DNA of 64,000 nt from Mallotus nudiflorus (GCA_947683625.1 CANTUR010000793.1:6386001-6450000), one strand, 5' to 3'. Shown: positions 1 through 10,006, counted from the first letter of the stretch. Numbers and translations: made by a program. The notes: generated from the letters alone by a model not told the origin.

Positions 1-417
1 TAGTCACTAATTGATCCCACCAAAAAAGTGCATAATCGATAAACTCTATGGCAGCTAGCTTCACCTTCTTTTCTTCGGAGTATTGATGACAGTCAAAGAT
101 GAACTCCACTTTTTCTCCCATTCCAAATAGGCTTCGGCATCACTTTTGACTTGAAAGCTTGGAATTTTCATCTTGATGCTTCCTAAGTTGTTATCAACTC
201 TTGCACGCCTATTTCTGCCTGAATTTGATGTTTGTTCGTCATCCTCTTGTTCATGTCTCCCATGGGTTCTAGTATTGGCTGTACTAGCATCTCCATGATG
301 ACTTGACTCCATCTTATCTATTCGGTCTACCAAGTCTCCAATTTGATTTGCCAAATCTAGTCTCAACTTCTCAAACAATTAGGTCATGGATTTCATGTAC
401 ATCTTTTGATCAGGCAT
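1..417 (-). pseudogene. gag: gag N-terminal region of gypsy element (partial, disrupted)
   Basis: The most likely start is the ATG at 417-415, giving MPDQKMYMKSMT. A TAA at 381-379 then interrupts the frame, which continues as LFEKLRLDLANQIGDLVDRI. An Arg/Asp-rich linker follows, then the conserved Ty3/gypsy Gag stretch NLGSIKMKIPSF and AYLEWEKK. Near position 115 a one-base frameshift moves the conserved continuation (FIFDCHQYSEEKKVKLAAIE, then WWDQL) into another frame that runs to the window edge. Gag would form the virus-like particle core. The early stop and the frameshift make this copy non-coding. It resembles the gag at 5244, but the N-terminus differs entirely, so it belongs to a different family of the same broad lineage. 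Confidence 0.82.
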
Positions 418-1083
418 TCCTTCTTCACCTTCTTAATCCATTGCTTTAATTTTTCCTATAAGAAATTATTACTAACAATAAAAATCTCATAAAACACTCC
501 CTTACGTGTTCTACTTAATTTAAATAGTACTCACACTCATGTTTCACTCAATAAGGCTCTTACCCTCTTATGAGCTCACCACTCGCCTTTTACCACTTAA
601 ATTCCCCAAATCTCGGTTCTAATAAAACTAGTGCAAATTATATGAGAATTGCTTAATTAACTCAACACCATAATCACAAAAATCAAATTAAACTTAAAAT
701 TCAAAGCGATTATTCACGAATCAAATGAACAAGACAATATGCAAGTGAACAAAACTTCACTCAAAATCAAGAACAAAACCTAATTTTATAAGCTAAAAAA
801 TTGTACACAATGAAAATTAACAAAAGAAGTCAAATCTGAGTTCTAAAGCCACAAACACAACTAATAACACAATTTTGAATTAAAAACAAAGTAACAAATT
901 TTTTTCAATAGATGCAGAAATTGAATAAACTAAATCAATTAAGGGTTGATAGATTTTGAACCCTTTTGTTTAAAATATAAAGATTGGATTTTTTTTATTT
1001 TTTTTAAATTGAGAAGAATTGAGAAGAAGAAGATGAAATTATGAATGACAATTAAAAGATAAATAACCAAACCTTGAAGTTTT
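418..1083 (-). other. 5' untranslated leader of the left-edge gypsy element
   Basis: AT-rich sequence between PBS and gag, with no reading frame of note and several A/T homopolymers (for example around 990-1005). It would carry the packaging and dimerisation signals of the element RNA, but none can be recognised by eye. The length, about 670 bp, is close to the roughly 700 bp leader of the CRM-like element at 4544-5243, although the sequence differs. Confidence 0.6.
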
Positions 1084-1095
1084 GCTCTGATACCA
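1084..1095 (-). other. Primer-binding site, initiator Met-tRNA type
   Basis: On the minus strand this reads TGGTATCAGAGC, the standard plant gypsy/copia PBS complementary to the 3' end of initiator Met-tRNA. It lies 3 nt inside the LTR end at 1099. It fixes the orientation of the element and the inner LTR boundary. Confidence 0.93.
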
Positions 1096-1098
1096 AAC

Positions 1099-1960
1099 TG
1101 ATACGAACCCTTCCTATAATAGAGATAGAACGTGCATCCAACTTTGAAATCTAGCCCAAGGATCATCAAGGATAGGTTGTGTTGATGGAGCTAAACCCCT
1201 TACTTATTAAATTGAAGCAAGATACTTAGCTATTAAAAGATGAACAATCACGTAATTCTAAGTCTAACCTAGCAATTATAATAAAAGGTAGATGTGAAAC
1301 AATTCAAGTAAACTTGCAAAGTTTCAAAAGAATAAAGTATAAGGAAAAACCTTACTTTTTAATATTTCAATGCTTAAGTTCATTTGTCATAGGGTTAGCC
1401 CTTATATAGGCATGTAAACAACCTAATCCTTAAAGGAAAAGGTTTTATTCCTTATTCCCAAAGATAACTATATAGGAAAATCCTTAATTAAGGAGATTTC
1501 CTTTAAAATAGGACAACTCATCTTTGAAAAGTCAAAATTGATAACTCATTACAACTCATGACAACTAAGCATTGAAGCATGCCATGTCACAAGTTGACCA
1601 TTGACCCTTAACTTTGACTTATTAACTATTTGACTTTAACTTTGACTTGGAATATCCTTAAATCTTTTCACATCTTCTAGAATCTTTCTTATTGACTCCA
1701 AAAAAGAAAAAGCAACTTGGAAATTCATCCAATTCAAGCTAATTAATTTTAGAATAGGAAATTAAGCTAATTAACTTGAATTCTTCATCATGTGGCTCCA
1801 AGGTTGTACTTGTATTTAAATCCACCAACTTGCTTGTAATGTGAAAGAAAAATGAATTCAATGGTTGTTTGAACTTCTTTGTCCTTGATTTTTTCATTGG
1901 TCCTTTATAATACAAGAGATCACTTGGTTTGATGGGCTTGCTTAAATTGGTTGCATCACA
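1099..1960 (-). repeat. 5' LTR of left-edge gypsy element (862 bp)
   Basis: Bounded by TG at 1099 and CA at 1960 on the + strand (the outer end could be 3 bp further right). On the minus strand it contains a TATATAAG core-promoter motif near 1401-1408 and a U3 region with repeated AGTCAA-like and TGACAACT-like short motifs (about 1500-1640). Its 3' part matches the LTR at 35575-36334, including the shared tail near the GGTTCGTATCA end, but the first 150-200 bp differ, so the two are separate subfamilies. A satellite monomer starts directly after it. Confidence 0.85.
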
Positions 1961-3687
1961 ACATTAGATATAATGTTGAAAACTATTTGTGCATAAATTT
2001 GCACGAGTTCAGGTTTTATATTCAAACATGTTCAAATGTGCACAAATTGGGCATTCAATTAAATCAATTTTATTTATGAGTTTGAAATGTTGAAATATGA
2101 TATTAGGATGTTCAATATGCAATTGGAACATTGGATAACATGTTCAAAACCATTGTGCGCAACTTTGAATGAGTTCACATTTTGCGTTAAAACTTGTGCA
2201 AACGCATACAAATTTTGCATTCAATTATGTCAATTATATTCACAAGTTTATTATGGTAGAATATGTACGTAGTATTGTCAATATTGAATTGGAACATTGG
2301 AAAAAATGTTAAAAACCATTTGTGCACAAATTTGCACGAGTTCAAGTTTTGTGTTCAAACAAGCGTCAATGTGCAAAAATTGTGCATTCAATTTAATCAA
2401 TTTGATTTATGAATTTGGAATGTTGGAATATGATTTTAGGATGTTCAATATGCAATTGGAACATCGGATATAATGTTCAAAACCATTGTGCACAAATTTG
2501 CATGGGTACACATTTTGCATTTAAACGTGCACATATTATGAATTCAAATATGATAATTATACTCATGAGTTTATCATAGTAGAATATGCACTTATTATTC
2601 TGAATATGCAATTGGAACATTGGATAATATTTTGAAAACCATTTGTTTGCAAATTTACGCGAGCTCATATTGTGCATTCAAACATGCATAAATGTGCAAA
2701 ATTGTGCATTCAATTTAATCAATTTGATTTATGAGTTTGGAATGTTGGGTTATGATTTTAGGATGATCAGTATGAAATTGGAACATTGGATAACATGTTC
2801 AAAACCATTGTGTGCAAATTTGCATGAGTTCACATTTTACGTTCAAACGTGCGCCAACGTGCACAAATTGTACATTCAATTATGTCAATTATATTCATGA
2901 GTTTATCATTATAGAATATGTACTTAGTATATAGTGAATATACAAGTGGTACATTGGATAACATGTTAAAAACCCTTTGTGCACAAATTTGCGCGGGTTC
3001 AGGTTTTGCATTCAAATATGTGCAAATGTGAAAAAATTGGGCATTCAATTAAACCAAATTGATTTATGGTTTGAAATGTTGAAATTTGATTTTAGGATGT
3101 ATAATTTGAAATTGGAACACTAGATAACATTTTCAAAACCATTGTGCGCAAATTTGCAAAAGTTTACATTTTGCATTCAACCATGCACAAATGTGTAAAA
3201 ATTTTGCATTCAATGATGTCAATTTTATTCATAAGTTTAGCATGGTAGAATATGTACTTAGTATTTTCAATATGGAATTGTAACATTAGATGAAATGTTG
3301 AAAATTGTTTGTGCACAAATTTGCACGAGTTCAGGTTTTGCATTTAAAAAAGCACAAATGTGCAAAAATTATGCATTCAATTTAATCAATTTGATTTATG
3401 ACTTTGGAATGTTGGAATATGATTTTAGGATGTTCAATATGCAATTGGAACATTGGATAACATGTTTAAAACCATTGCATGCAAATTTGCATGAGTTCAC
3501 TTTTTGCATTCAAACATGCGCAAACGTGCACAAATTGTGCATTCAATTATGTCAATTATATTCATGAGTTTATCATGGTAGAATTTGTACTTATTATTGT
3601 GAATATGTAGTTGGAACATTGGATAACATGTTCAAAATCATTTGTGTGCAAATTTACATGAAATCATATCGTGCGTTCAAACATGCG
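1961..3687 (+). repeat. Centromeric-type satellite, block 1 (~167 bp monomers, A/B alternating)
   Basis: About ten monomers. Successive copies of the landmark AAAACC start near 2801, 2968, 3135, 3301 and 3468, a spacing of 166-167 bp. Type A monomers carry TTCACATTTTGC and CAATTATGTCAATTAT; type B carry GATTTTAGGATG and GAGTTTGGAATG. B monomers come in three versions in fixed order: B1 (caggtttt, then aatttaatc), B2 (gagctcat, then gatgatca) and B3 (ttgggcattc, then gtttgaaatg). The higher-order unit is therefore A-B1-A-B2-A-B3. The B1 landmark gcaaaaat falls at 2372 and 3362, 990 bp apart. The block ends inside a B2 monomer at the CRM-like insertion. Confidence 0.95.
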
Positions 3688-3911
3688 TGATGTGCATCCA
3701 AGTTCAAAGCCTAAAGAGATCCAAGATCCATTAATAGTACAAGAAGGCCCAGTCACAAGGTCCAAATCCAAGAAGCTTCAAGAAGCCATATTGGGTTTAA
3801 TTAGGGAGATTTGGAAAGACCAAGAATTTCAACCCAATAAGGCATCCATGGAGGCCCAATGAATAATATTTAACTTGTTTTTGTGTTAATAACAATTAGG
3901 GTTACATGTTG

Positions 3912-4054
3912 CCACCATATACAAGTTAGTGGGGGTAATTAATATGAAGTAATGGCTATTAATGTGGGTAGTGGTTATTAAGAGCCACCATATACAAGTT
4001 AATGGGGTAATTAATACCAAGTAATGGCTATTAATGTGGGTAGTGGTTATTAAG
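3912..4054 (+). repeat. 73 bp x2 tandem duplication in the LTR U3 region
   Basis: The block beginning CCACCATATACAAGTTA at 3912 is repeated at 3985, each copy ending in GTGGTTATTAAG. The copies differ at a few bases. The same duplication is present in the 3' LTR and the solo LTR and, inverted, in the LTR at 47349-47940, so it belongs to the family rather than to one insertion. Its place just upstream of the TATA box would suit a duplicated enhancer, which is inference. Confidence 0.85.
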
Positions 4055-4124
4055 GCTATTTAAGAGTAAAAGTAATCCTATGTGTGTGAGTCTATTTTAG
4101 TAGTGTGTGCATGGACTTGTACTC

Positions 4125-4132
4125 TATATAAA
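4125..4132 (+). promoter_or_regulatory. LTR TATA box (TATATAAA)
   Basis: TATATAAA lies 437 bp from the LTR start. The identical motif sits at the same offset in the 3' LTR (10239-10246). In the solo LTR it has become TATAAAAA-like (near 17556). It probably sets the start of the R region for Pol II transcription. Confidence 0.75.
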
Positions 4133-4531
4133 CAAGTCCTTTTCTTTCTTTTGGAGAATGATTGAATTTGATATATGAATTATAACTTTATTTGAGTTTT
4201 ATTATGAGGAATTTTGTCTTTAATTTCTTGTATGAACTTTGTGACTTATCAAGCTTTATTCTAGCTTGTGGTGTCAAAATCTAAATCTTTGTTTTCTTGT
4301 TATTTATCAAACTTTCTTGTTTGTGGCATAAGAGGAAATTCAAAGTCTATCTTAGTATCTTTATCCTAGTTGGTAAAGGGGTTAAGTAGCATCTATCTTC
4401 TTACTTCAATCTTTGAACGATCCGAATTTGTGGATTAAATTGGTAATTTCTAGTTTTCTTCTAATTCAACTTATCATAGTATTCTTGCTATTGGGGAGTT
4501 AATTTATGAAACCTACAATTCCCATCATAGG

Positions 4532-4543
4532 TGGTATCAAAGC
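4532..4543 (+). other. Primer-binding site (Met-tRNA type, one mismatch)
   Basis: TGGTATCAAAGC, 4 nt after the LTR end, differs from the canonical TGGTATCAGAGC by one G-to-A change. The canonical form occurs in the related copies at 47333-47344 (minus strand) and near 45884, so the ancestral family used the usual plant initiator Met-tRNA primer. Confidence 0.92.
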
Positions 4544-5243
4544 ATTGGCTCAAGATTGAGGTTTGCATATCTAAAACTATCTCTTAGTTCTCAATATCTT
4601 GTATTCATTTTATATTTTGCACCTTTCTGGCTATCTATTGTTCTTGTTATTTTTTTATTTTTTTTATTTTTTCTTTATTCTTCTTATCTCAAGATTTTTT
4701 TTGCAAATATAAAAAAAAAGTTGTAAACTTTGAGATTTTTGTGATACCTTTCAATTTGTGCATATATCAAAAAAAAAATTTTGTCCATAAAAAAAATTGT
4801 TATCTTTGATATTGTTGTGTTAGATCTCAGCTTATATTAAAAAAAATATTGACTCTTCATATTCCATTGAGATCTATCTTTATAATTCTGTCTCTTTGTG
4901 TTCTTTGATGATCTATCTTTGTTTTTCATTTCTATTAGCCTATTTGTTACAAATTGTTCATTTCTTTAAGCCTACCTTATTATTTTCTTGTTAGCCTACC
5001 TTTTTTTTTTTATCATTGATTACTACATTCTTGAATTTTGTTTGATTAAGAAACTTAGTTCATCTAAGAAATCAAAAGGAAAATTTGAGAGGTAAAAGGC
5101 AAGAGTGTGAGATCATTAGAGAAAAAGCCAAAATTGAGTGTAAACATGAGTGGTCTACATCAATTTTGAGTGAAACACGCAAGGGAGTGTTGTGAGCTTA
5201 TTTCTTTTTATTTTCTTTTGTTAAAATTTTAGGTTTTACAATC
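4544..5243 (+). other. 5' leader of CRM-like element
   Basis: About 700 bp between PBS and the gag ATG, rich in T runs (4650-4690) and A runs (4715, 4770, 4790) and free of long frames. Near-identical leader copies at 44617-45309 (+) and 46645-47332 (-) show this is standard family sequence. The part just before gag (TTTGTTAAAATTTTAGGTTT) is well conserved among the three copies. Confidence 0.75.
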
Positions 5244-6440
5244 ATGTCAAAAGACACAAGTTCTTCTTCTACAAATGATCATGTGATTCAAGCTATGCAA
5301 CAACAATTTGAAAGAATGTTTAACATGATGGCGGGAGTCACTGAGAAATTGGAGAGGCATGATGGTATCCTTAACCAATTACAAGGAGAGCCTAGACAAA
5401 GGAGACGTCCACCAATTGACCAAGAGGACTATGAAGGAGAGGATGATTTGGATGATGATCAAGTCACCTTGGTGGGACAACAAATCAATCCTAGGAGACA
5501 AGCTAGGAGAGGATGTCCTAATGACGATGTTGATCGCAACCTTGGAAGCATCAAAATGAAGATTCCTTCATTCTAAGGAAGAAATGATCCAGATGTGTAC
5601 CATAAATGGGAGATGAAAGTGGAACTCATCTTCGAATGTCATAATTATTCGGAGGAGAAAAAGGTAAAACTTGCTACTATTGAGTTTAATGATTATGCAA
5701 TTGTTTGGTGGGATCAATTTTGCAAGGAAAGACGTAGATATAGAGAAAGACCCGTGGAGTCTTGGAGGGAAATGAAGCAAATCATAAGAAAGAGGTTTGT
5801 TCCAAGCCACTACTATAGAGTTCTTCACCAAAGGTTACAAACTCTAATTTAAGGATCCATGAGTGTGGAGGAGTATCATAAAGAAATGGAGAAGGCTATG
5901 ATTAGACAAATGTGGTAGAAGATCGTGAAGCTACCATGACAAGGTTCTTGAGAGGGCTAAATAAAAACATTATTGATGTTGTTTATTTGCAACATTATAT
6001 GGATATTGAAGATATAGTGAATTTGGCCATGAAAGTGGAAAGGCAATTGAATGGAAAAAGGTATGATTCTAAACCAAATGTGGGTTCTTCTTCTTCTTGG
6101 AAAACTTCTTGGGGGAAAAAGGATGATAAACCTTTTAATAAGTCAAAAGTGGAAGAAACTAAACCTAAAATTGACTTGGGTAATAAGGGAAAGGGTAAGA
6201 ATCAACTAGCCCAAACTAGGGGAATCAAATGTTTTAAGCGTTTGGGTTATGGGCACATTGCTAGGGAATGTCCAAATAAGAAAGCTATGATTCTAAGGGA
6301 TGGTGATATTGAGTCAAAGAGTGAGGGGGATAGTGATGATGATATGCCTTCTTTAGAAGATTTTAGTGATGTTGAATGTGCTAAGGGAGATAATCTTGTT
6401 GTTCAAAGAACATTGAGTTTGCAAAATCAACATGATGTCC
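5244..6440 (+). pseudogene. gag: gag of CRM-like element (nucleocapsid and capsid region), disrupted
   Basis: The start is the ATG of MSKDTSSSSTNDHVIQAMQQ, a coiled-coil-prone N-terminus followed by an acidic linker. Then come the Gag core motifs NLGSIKMKIPSF, KVELIFECHNYSEEKKVKLA, WWDQF, RKRFVPSHYY and EEYHKEMEKAM. The frame is broken by TAA at 5574-5576, a TAA ending at 5852 (CAA in the copy at 44199, so a C-to-T change) and a one-base deletion near 5905 relative to that copy. A CCHC zinc knuckle follows at about 6230-6271 with correct spacing, but the second Cys is Arg (CGT at 6239-6241), which would impair RNA binding. Gag would package the element RNA; this copy cannot make it intact. 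Confidence 0.9.
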
Positions 6441-6838
6441 ATAGGGAGCAAAGGGAAAATTTGTTTCATACTCATTGTTTGATTTCTAACAAGTTGTGCA
6501 ACATGATTGTGGATAGTGGAAGTTGTACTAATGTAGCAAGCACTTTGCTAGTGGAGAAATTGAAGTTGCCTACTACCAAGCACCTAAGACCATACAAGTT
6601 GCAATGGCTTAATGAAAGTGGAGTTGTAAAGGTAAATAAGCAAGTTCTAGTTTCTTTTCAAATTGGTAGATATAAGGATGAGGTGTTGTGTGATGTGTTA
6701 CCAATGTTGGCCGGATATATGTTGTTGGGGAGACCATGGCATTATGAGAGAAGGGCTAATCATGATGGATTCAAAAATATGTATGGTTTGACTATGGATG
6801 GAAAAAGGTTTAACCTTGGACCATTAACTCCAAAATAG
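6441..6838 (+). pseudogene. Aspartic protease region of CRM-like element
   Basis: The motif MIVDSGSCTNVAS contains the retroviral-type catalytic Asp in D-S-G (codon 6512-6514), followed by LLVEKLKLPT and the flap and C-terminal motif MLLGRPW. This enzyme would cleave the Gag-Pol polyprotein during particle maturation. The frame is shared with the 5912-6838 part of gag and ends at TAG 6836-6838. The related copy at 45970-46252 has CAG at the same place, so the stop is a C-to-T change. A second in-frame TAG lies near 6869. The catalytic motif itself is intact. Confidence 0.88.
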
Positions 6839-7230
6839 ATTTTTGAAGACCAAATGCGCATCAAGCAATAGTATAAAGAAATGGGTTCTTCATTGGGAAA
6901 TTCTTAGGGACGAGAAACATTTGAGAGTAAAGAAAAAGGTGAGATAAGTGAACCTAAAAATTCCAATTCTCTTTACCAAAATGGGAAACACATGGTGAGA
7001 GAAAACAAGGAAGGTTCAAATGAAAGAAAAATGAGTGTTTATGCAAAAATGAGTGATGTGAAGGAAGCTATGCTTTTGAGGCAACACATGCTTGTACTTA
7101 TGTACAAGGAGATTTTGCATATTTCTAATGAAATAACCAATGGTTTGCCTAGTGTTGTTATTGATCTTTTGCAAGTTTATGAAGATTTATTTCTAGAAGA
7201 AATTCCAAATGGTTTTGCCACCTAAAAGAG
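6839..7230 (+). pseudogene. Protease to reverse transcriptase connector
   Basis: The frame of the upstream ORF resumes at 6992 (NERKMSVYAKMSDVKEAML) and carries the conserved pre-RT sequence VYEDLFLEEIPNG. A one-base change in GGTTTTGCC near 7212 shifts the frame just before the LPPKRGIEHQI motif that leads into RT. It is a low-complexity linker with no separate function of its own. Confidence 0.7.
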
Positions 7231-7960
7231 GCATTGAGCACCAAATTGATTTCATACTTGGAGCAAGCATTCCAAATATACCAACATAAAGATGTAATCC
7301 GGAGGAGACCAAGGAAAATCCAAAAGCAAGTGAGTGAGCTTATGGAGAAGGGTTATGTTCGTGAAAGCATGAGTCCATGTGTCGTACCCGTCTTGTTAGT
7401 GCCTAAGAAAGATGGAACTTGGAGGATGTGTGTTGATTGTCGTGCCATCAATAAAATCATGGTGAAGTATAGACATCCCATTCCTAGGCTAGATGACATG
7501 TTGGATGAATTGCATGGTTCATATTTGTTTTCAAAAATTGATTTGAAATCTGGTTATCATCAAATTAGAATGAGAGAAGGTGATGAATGGAAAACACCTT
7601 TTAAAACTAAACATGGTTTATATGAGTGGTTAGTAATGCCTTTTGGTTTAACTAATGCACCAAGTACTTTCATGAGATTGATGAATCATGTTTTAAGAGC
7701 ATTCATTGGCAAATTTATTGTTGTCTATTTTGATGATATCTTGGTTTATAGCAAAAATTTAGATGAGCATGTATAACGTTTGACTTGTGTTTTTAATGTG
7801 CTTAGAGAAGAGAAGTTGTATGCTAATATAAAGAAATGTTGTTTTTGCACTAATGAAATTACTGTTCTTGGATATACTCTTAATTACAAGGGCATTAATG
7901 TTGATAAAAAAAAGGTAAAAGTAATTAGAGAATGGCCAACACCCACAAGTGTAAGTGATG
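7231..7960 (+). pseudogene. pol: Reverse transcriptase of CRM-like element
   Basis: All main Ty3/gypsy RT blocks are readable: VPKKDGTWRMCVDCRAINK, FSKIDLKSGYHQIRM, MPFGLTNAPSTFMRLMN and the catalytic YFDDILVYSK, with the metal-binding Asp pair intact. The enzyme would copy element RNA into cDNA from the Met-tRNA primer. Disruptions are a second frameshift near 7315 (extra A in GGAAAATCC), a TAA in the connector near 7290, and TAA ending at 7776 just after the YFDD block (again in a Gln-codon context). The frame then continues unchanged (KLYANIKKCCFC, LGYTLNYKGI). Confidence 0.93.
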
Positions 7961-8688
7961 TAAGAAGCTTTCATGGTTTAGCTAGTTTTTATAGAAGGTT
8001 CATTAAAAAATTTTCTACCATAGCTGCACCTTTAACTAAATGCATAAAAAAGAATGTTGGTTTTAAGTGGGGAATTGAACAAGATGAGGCTTTTAACTTG
8101 CTAAAAGACAAATTAAGTTCTACACCCTTGTTATCTTTGCCAAATTTTACTAAACCTTTTGAGATTGAATGTGATGCAAGTGGCATAGGTATTGGAGGAG
8201 TTTTGATGCAAGAAGGCAAGCCCATAGCATTCTTTAGCGAAAAGCTATGTGGAGAAAGTCTAAATTACCCTACATATGACAAGGAGTTCTATACATTAGT
8301 GAGGGTTCTAAAGACATGGCAGCATTACCTTGGTTACAAAGAATTCATAATTCACATGGACCATGAGTCCTTTAAGTATCTCAAAGGATAAGGAAAAGCT
8401 CAACAAGAGACATGCAAAATGGGTGAAATTCATTAAATCCTTTCGATACATCATTAAGTACAAGCAAGGGAAAGAAAATGTGGTGGTCGATTCATTGTCA
8501 AGAAGGTATGCCTTGATCTCTAAACTTGATGCAAAATTAGTAGGATTTGAATACATCAAAGATCTTTATTCTAATGATCCTGATTTTGCTAATGTTTATG
8601 GGGCATGTGAGAAGGGGGTTTTGATAAGTTCTATAAGTTTGATGGTTTTCTTTTTCAGGAAAACAAATTATGTGTGCCATAAAGTTCT
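7961..8688 (+). pseudogene. pol: RNase H domain of CRM-like element
   Basis: The RT thumb/connection motif (SFHGLASFYRRFIKKFSTIA) leads to RNase H: FEIECDASGIGIGGVLMQEG with the first catalytic Asp, NYPTYDKEFYTLV with the Glu, and IHMDHESFKYL with the next Asp. Stop codon TAA at 8389-8391 plus a one-base insertion (GGAAAAGC) break the frame. It resumes as KRHAKWVKFI and YKQGKENVVVDSLSRR, whose Asp is the fourth metal ligand (usually VADALSRR). RNase H would remove the RNA template and leave the polypurine primer. The domain is complete apart from these breaks. Confidence 0.9.
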
Positions 8689-9457
8689 TTGAGAGAGTTA
8701 CTTATGAGAGAGGCACATAGCAGAGATTTAATGGGGCATTTTGGGATTAAGAAAACTTTGGATGTGTTGTGTGACCATTTCTTTTGGCCACACATGAAAA
8801 GTGATATTGAGAGAATTTATGAGAAATGCATTACTTGCAAACAAGCCAAATCCAAAGCAATGCCTCATGGTTTGTATACACCTCTTACCATACCAAATGA
8901 ACCTTGGGTAGACATTTCTATGGATTTTGTTTTAGGATTACCTAGGTCCAAGGGAGGGAGAGATTCCATTTTTGTTGTTATGGACAAGTTTAGTAAAATG
9001 GCACATTTCATTCCAATTCATAAGACGGATGATGCAACCTATATTGCCAATCTATTCTTCAAGGAGATTGTAAGGCTACATGGAGTGCCAAGGACCATTG
9101 TGAGTGATAGGGATGTCAAATTCCTAAGTCACTTTTAGAAGGCTCTTTGGGGAAAGATGGGGACAAAGCTTTTGTATTCTATAACTTGTCATCCATAAAC
9201 GGATGGAAAAATGGAGGTGGTCAATAGGACACTTTCAACACTTTTGAGGGCTATCATCCAAAGAAATATGAAGATTTGGGAAGAATGTTTGCCACATATG
9301 GAATTTACTTATAATAGGAGTGTGCATGGTTCAATAAATTGCTCACCATGTGAAGTTGTGTATGGATTCAACCCATTGACTCCATTAGATTTGCTACCAT
9401 TGCCATTGGACAAAGCTAATCTAGAGGGGAAACAAAAAGCTGAGTTCATCAAGACTT
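8689..9457 (+). pseudogene. pol: Integrase (zinc-binding and DDE core) of CRM-like element
   Basis: The HHCC zinc domain is present (REAHSRDLMGHFG, then CITCK), followed by the catalytic core: first Asp in DISMDFVLGLP (8923-8925), second Asp in TIVSDRDVKFL and the Glu in GKMEVVNRTL. The enzyme would insert the cDNA and make the 5 bp target duplication. It is broken by TAG at 9136-9138 (Trp codon TGG in the copy at 47941-49290) and TAA at 9196-9198 (Gln in that copy). Both are single transitions. Near 9460 an extra T shifts the frame into the C-terminal region. Confidence 0.92.
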
Positions 9458-10006
9458 TTGCATGAGAAGGTGCGTGTAAACATTGAGAAGAAGACACTCC
9501 AATATGAAAAGCAACACAACAAAGGGAGGAAGCAAGTCATTTTTGAGCTCGAAGATTGGGTGTGGGTGCACTTGAGGAAGGAAAGATTTCCTAACCAAAG
9601 GAAATCAAAGCTTATGCCAAGAGGAGATGGTCCTTTTAAAGTGCTTCAACGCATCAACAATAATGCCTACAAGCTAGAACTTCCAAGTGAGTATGGCAAT
9701 GTTAGTGCTACTTTCAATGTTAGTGACTTGTCTTTATTTGATGTAGGTGATAAAGATGATGGAGCTGATTTGAGGACAAATCCTTTTGAAGAAATGGGGA
9801 ATGATGTGAATCCAAGTTCAAAGCCTAAAGAGATCCAAGATCCATTAATAGTACAAGAAGGCCTAATCACAATGTCTAAATCTAAGAAGCTTCAAGAAGC
9901 CATATTGGGTTTAATTAGGGAGATTTGGAAAGCCCAAGAATTTCAACCCAATAAGGCATCCATGGAGGCCCAAGGAATAATATTTAACTTATTTTTGTGT
10001 CAATAA
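9458..10006 (+). pseudogene. pol: Integrase C-terminus with LTR-encoded tail (CR-motif-like)
   Basis: The frame reads GRKQVIFELEDWVWVHLRKE, FPNQRKSKLMPRGDGPFKVL and NVSATFNVSDLSLFDVGD, the usual C-terminal fold of gypsy integrases. It then passes through the polypurine tract and continues for about 68 codons inside the 3' LTR (from 9802) to the TAA ending at 10006. The tail contains KEIQDPLIVQEG, SKSKKLQEAILGLIREIW and WKAQEFQ. CRM-clade elements are known to encode a C-terminal CR motif or chromodomain whose coding overlaps the 3' LTR and which is thought to guide insertion to centromeric chromatin. I infer the same role here from position and architecture; I cannot align it to a reference CR motif. 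Confidence 0.75.
9789..9801 (+). other. Polypurine tract
   Basis: AAGAAATGGGGAA directly precedes the 3' LTR (TGATGTG at 9802). It primes plus-strand DNA synthesis. It is also translated as part of the polyprotein (EEMGN). The minus-strand copy at 47941-47952 reads AGAAAGGGGAAA. Confidence 0.8.

Larger units (their letters stand above)
1..1960 (-). mobile_element. Ty3/gypsy LTR retrotransposon, 5' part, cut by left window edge
   Basis: Read on the minus strand, this stretch runs LTR, initiator-Met-tRNA primer-binding site, about 670 bp of leader, then the start of gag, and leaves the window. The order and the PBS identify the 5' end of an LTR retrotransposon. The gag sequence is Ty3/gypsy-like and related to, but distinct from, the gag of the element at 3688-10641. 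The right end abuts satellite at 1961, inside the conserved tract that reads acattggata in other monomers. The target duplication cannot be tested because the other end lies outside the window. Pieces of the same or a closely related family recur at 35433-36334, 55658-57498, 60170-60784 and 61455-62071, judged by shared LTR blocks. Confidence 0.88.
3688..4527 (+). repeat. 5' LTR of CRM-like element (840 bp)
   Basis: Starts TGATGTGCATCC and ends ATTCCCATCA. It contains the 73 bp tandem duplication at 3912-4054, a TATATAAA box at 4125-4132 and, at its start, a copy of the polyprotein C-terminal tail (open frame 3671-3862), here without the upstream pol frame. The same LTR recurs at 9802-10641, 17118-17960, 45513-45879 (partial), 46256-46444 (partial, inverted) and 47349-47940 (inverted, with internal deletion). 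Confidence 0.95.

Noticed and set aside
2477..3048. Minus-strand cysteine-rich small frames (CSTCYPMFQLHIHN-like) in the satellite
   Set aside because: Complement shadows of the same repeat, found wherever the monomer is locally stop-free. Not evidence of secreted Cys-rich peptides.
3671..3862. Independent 63-codon gene at the start of the 5' LTR
   Set aside because: It is the LTR copy of the pol C-terminal tail, with satellite-derived residues in front and no promoter upstream.
4532..4543. tRNA gene suggested by the Met-tRNA complementarity
   Set aside because: Only the 12 nt primer-binding complement is present next to an LTR; there is no cloverleaf or Pol III box.
7759..8559. Minus-strand frames opposite RT and RNase H
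   Set aside because: Shadows of the pol coding strand, with no domain of their own.
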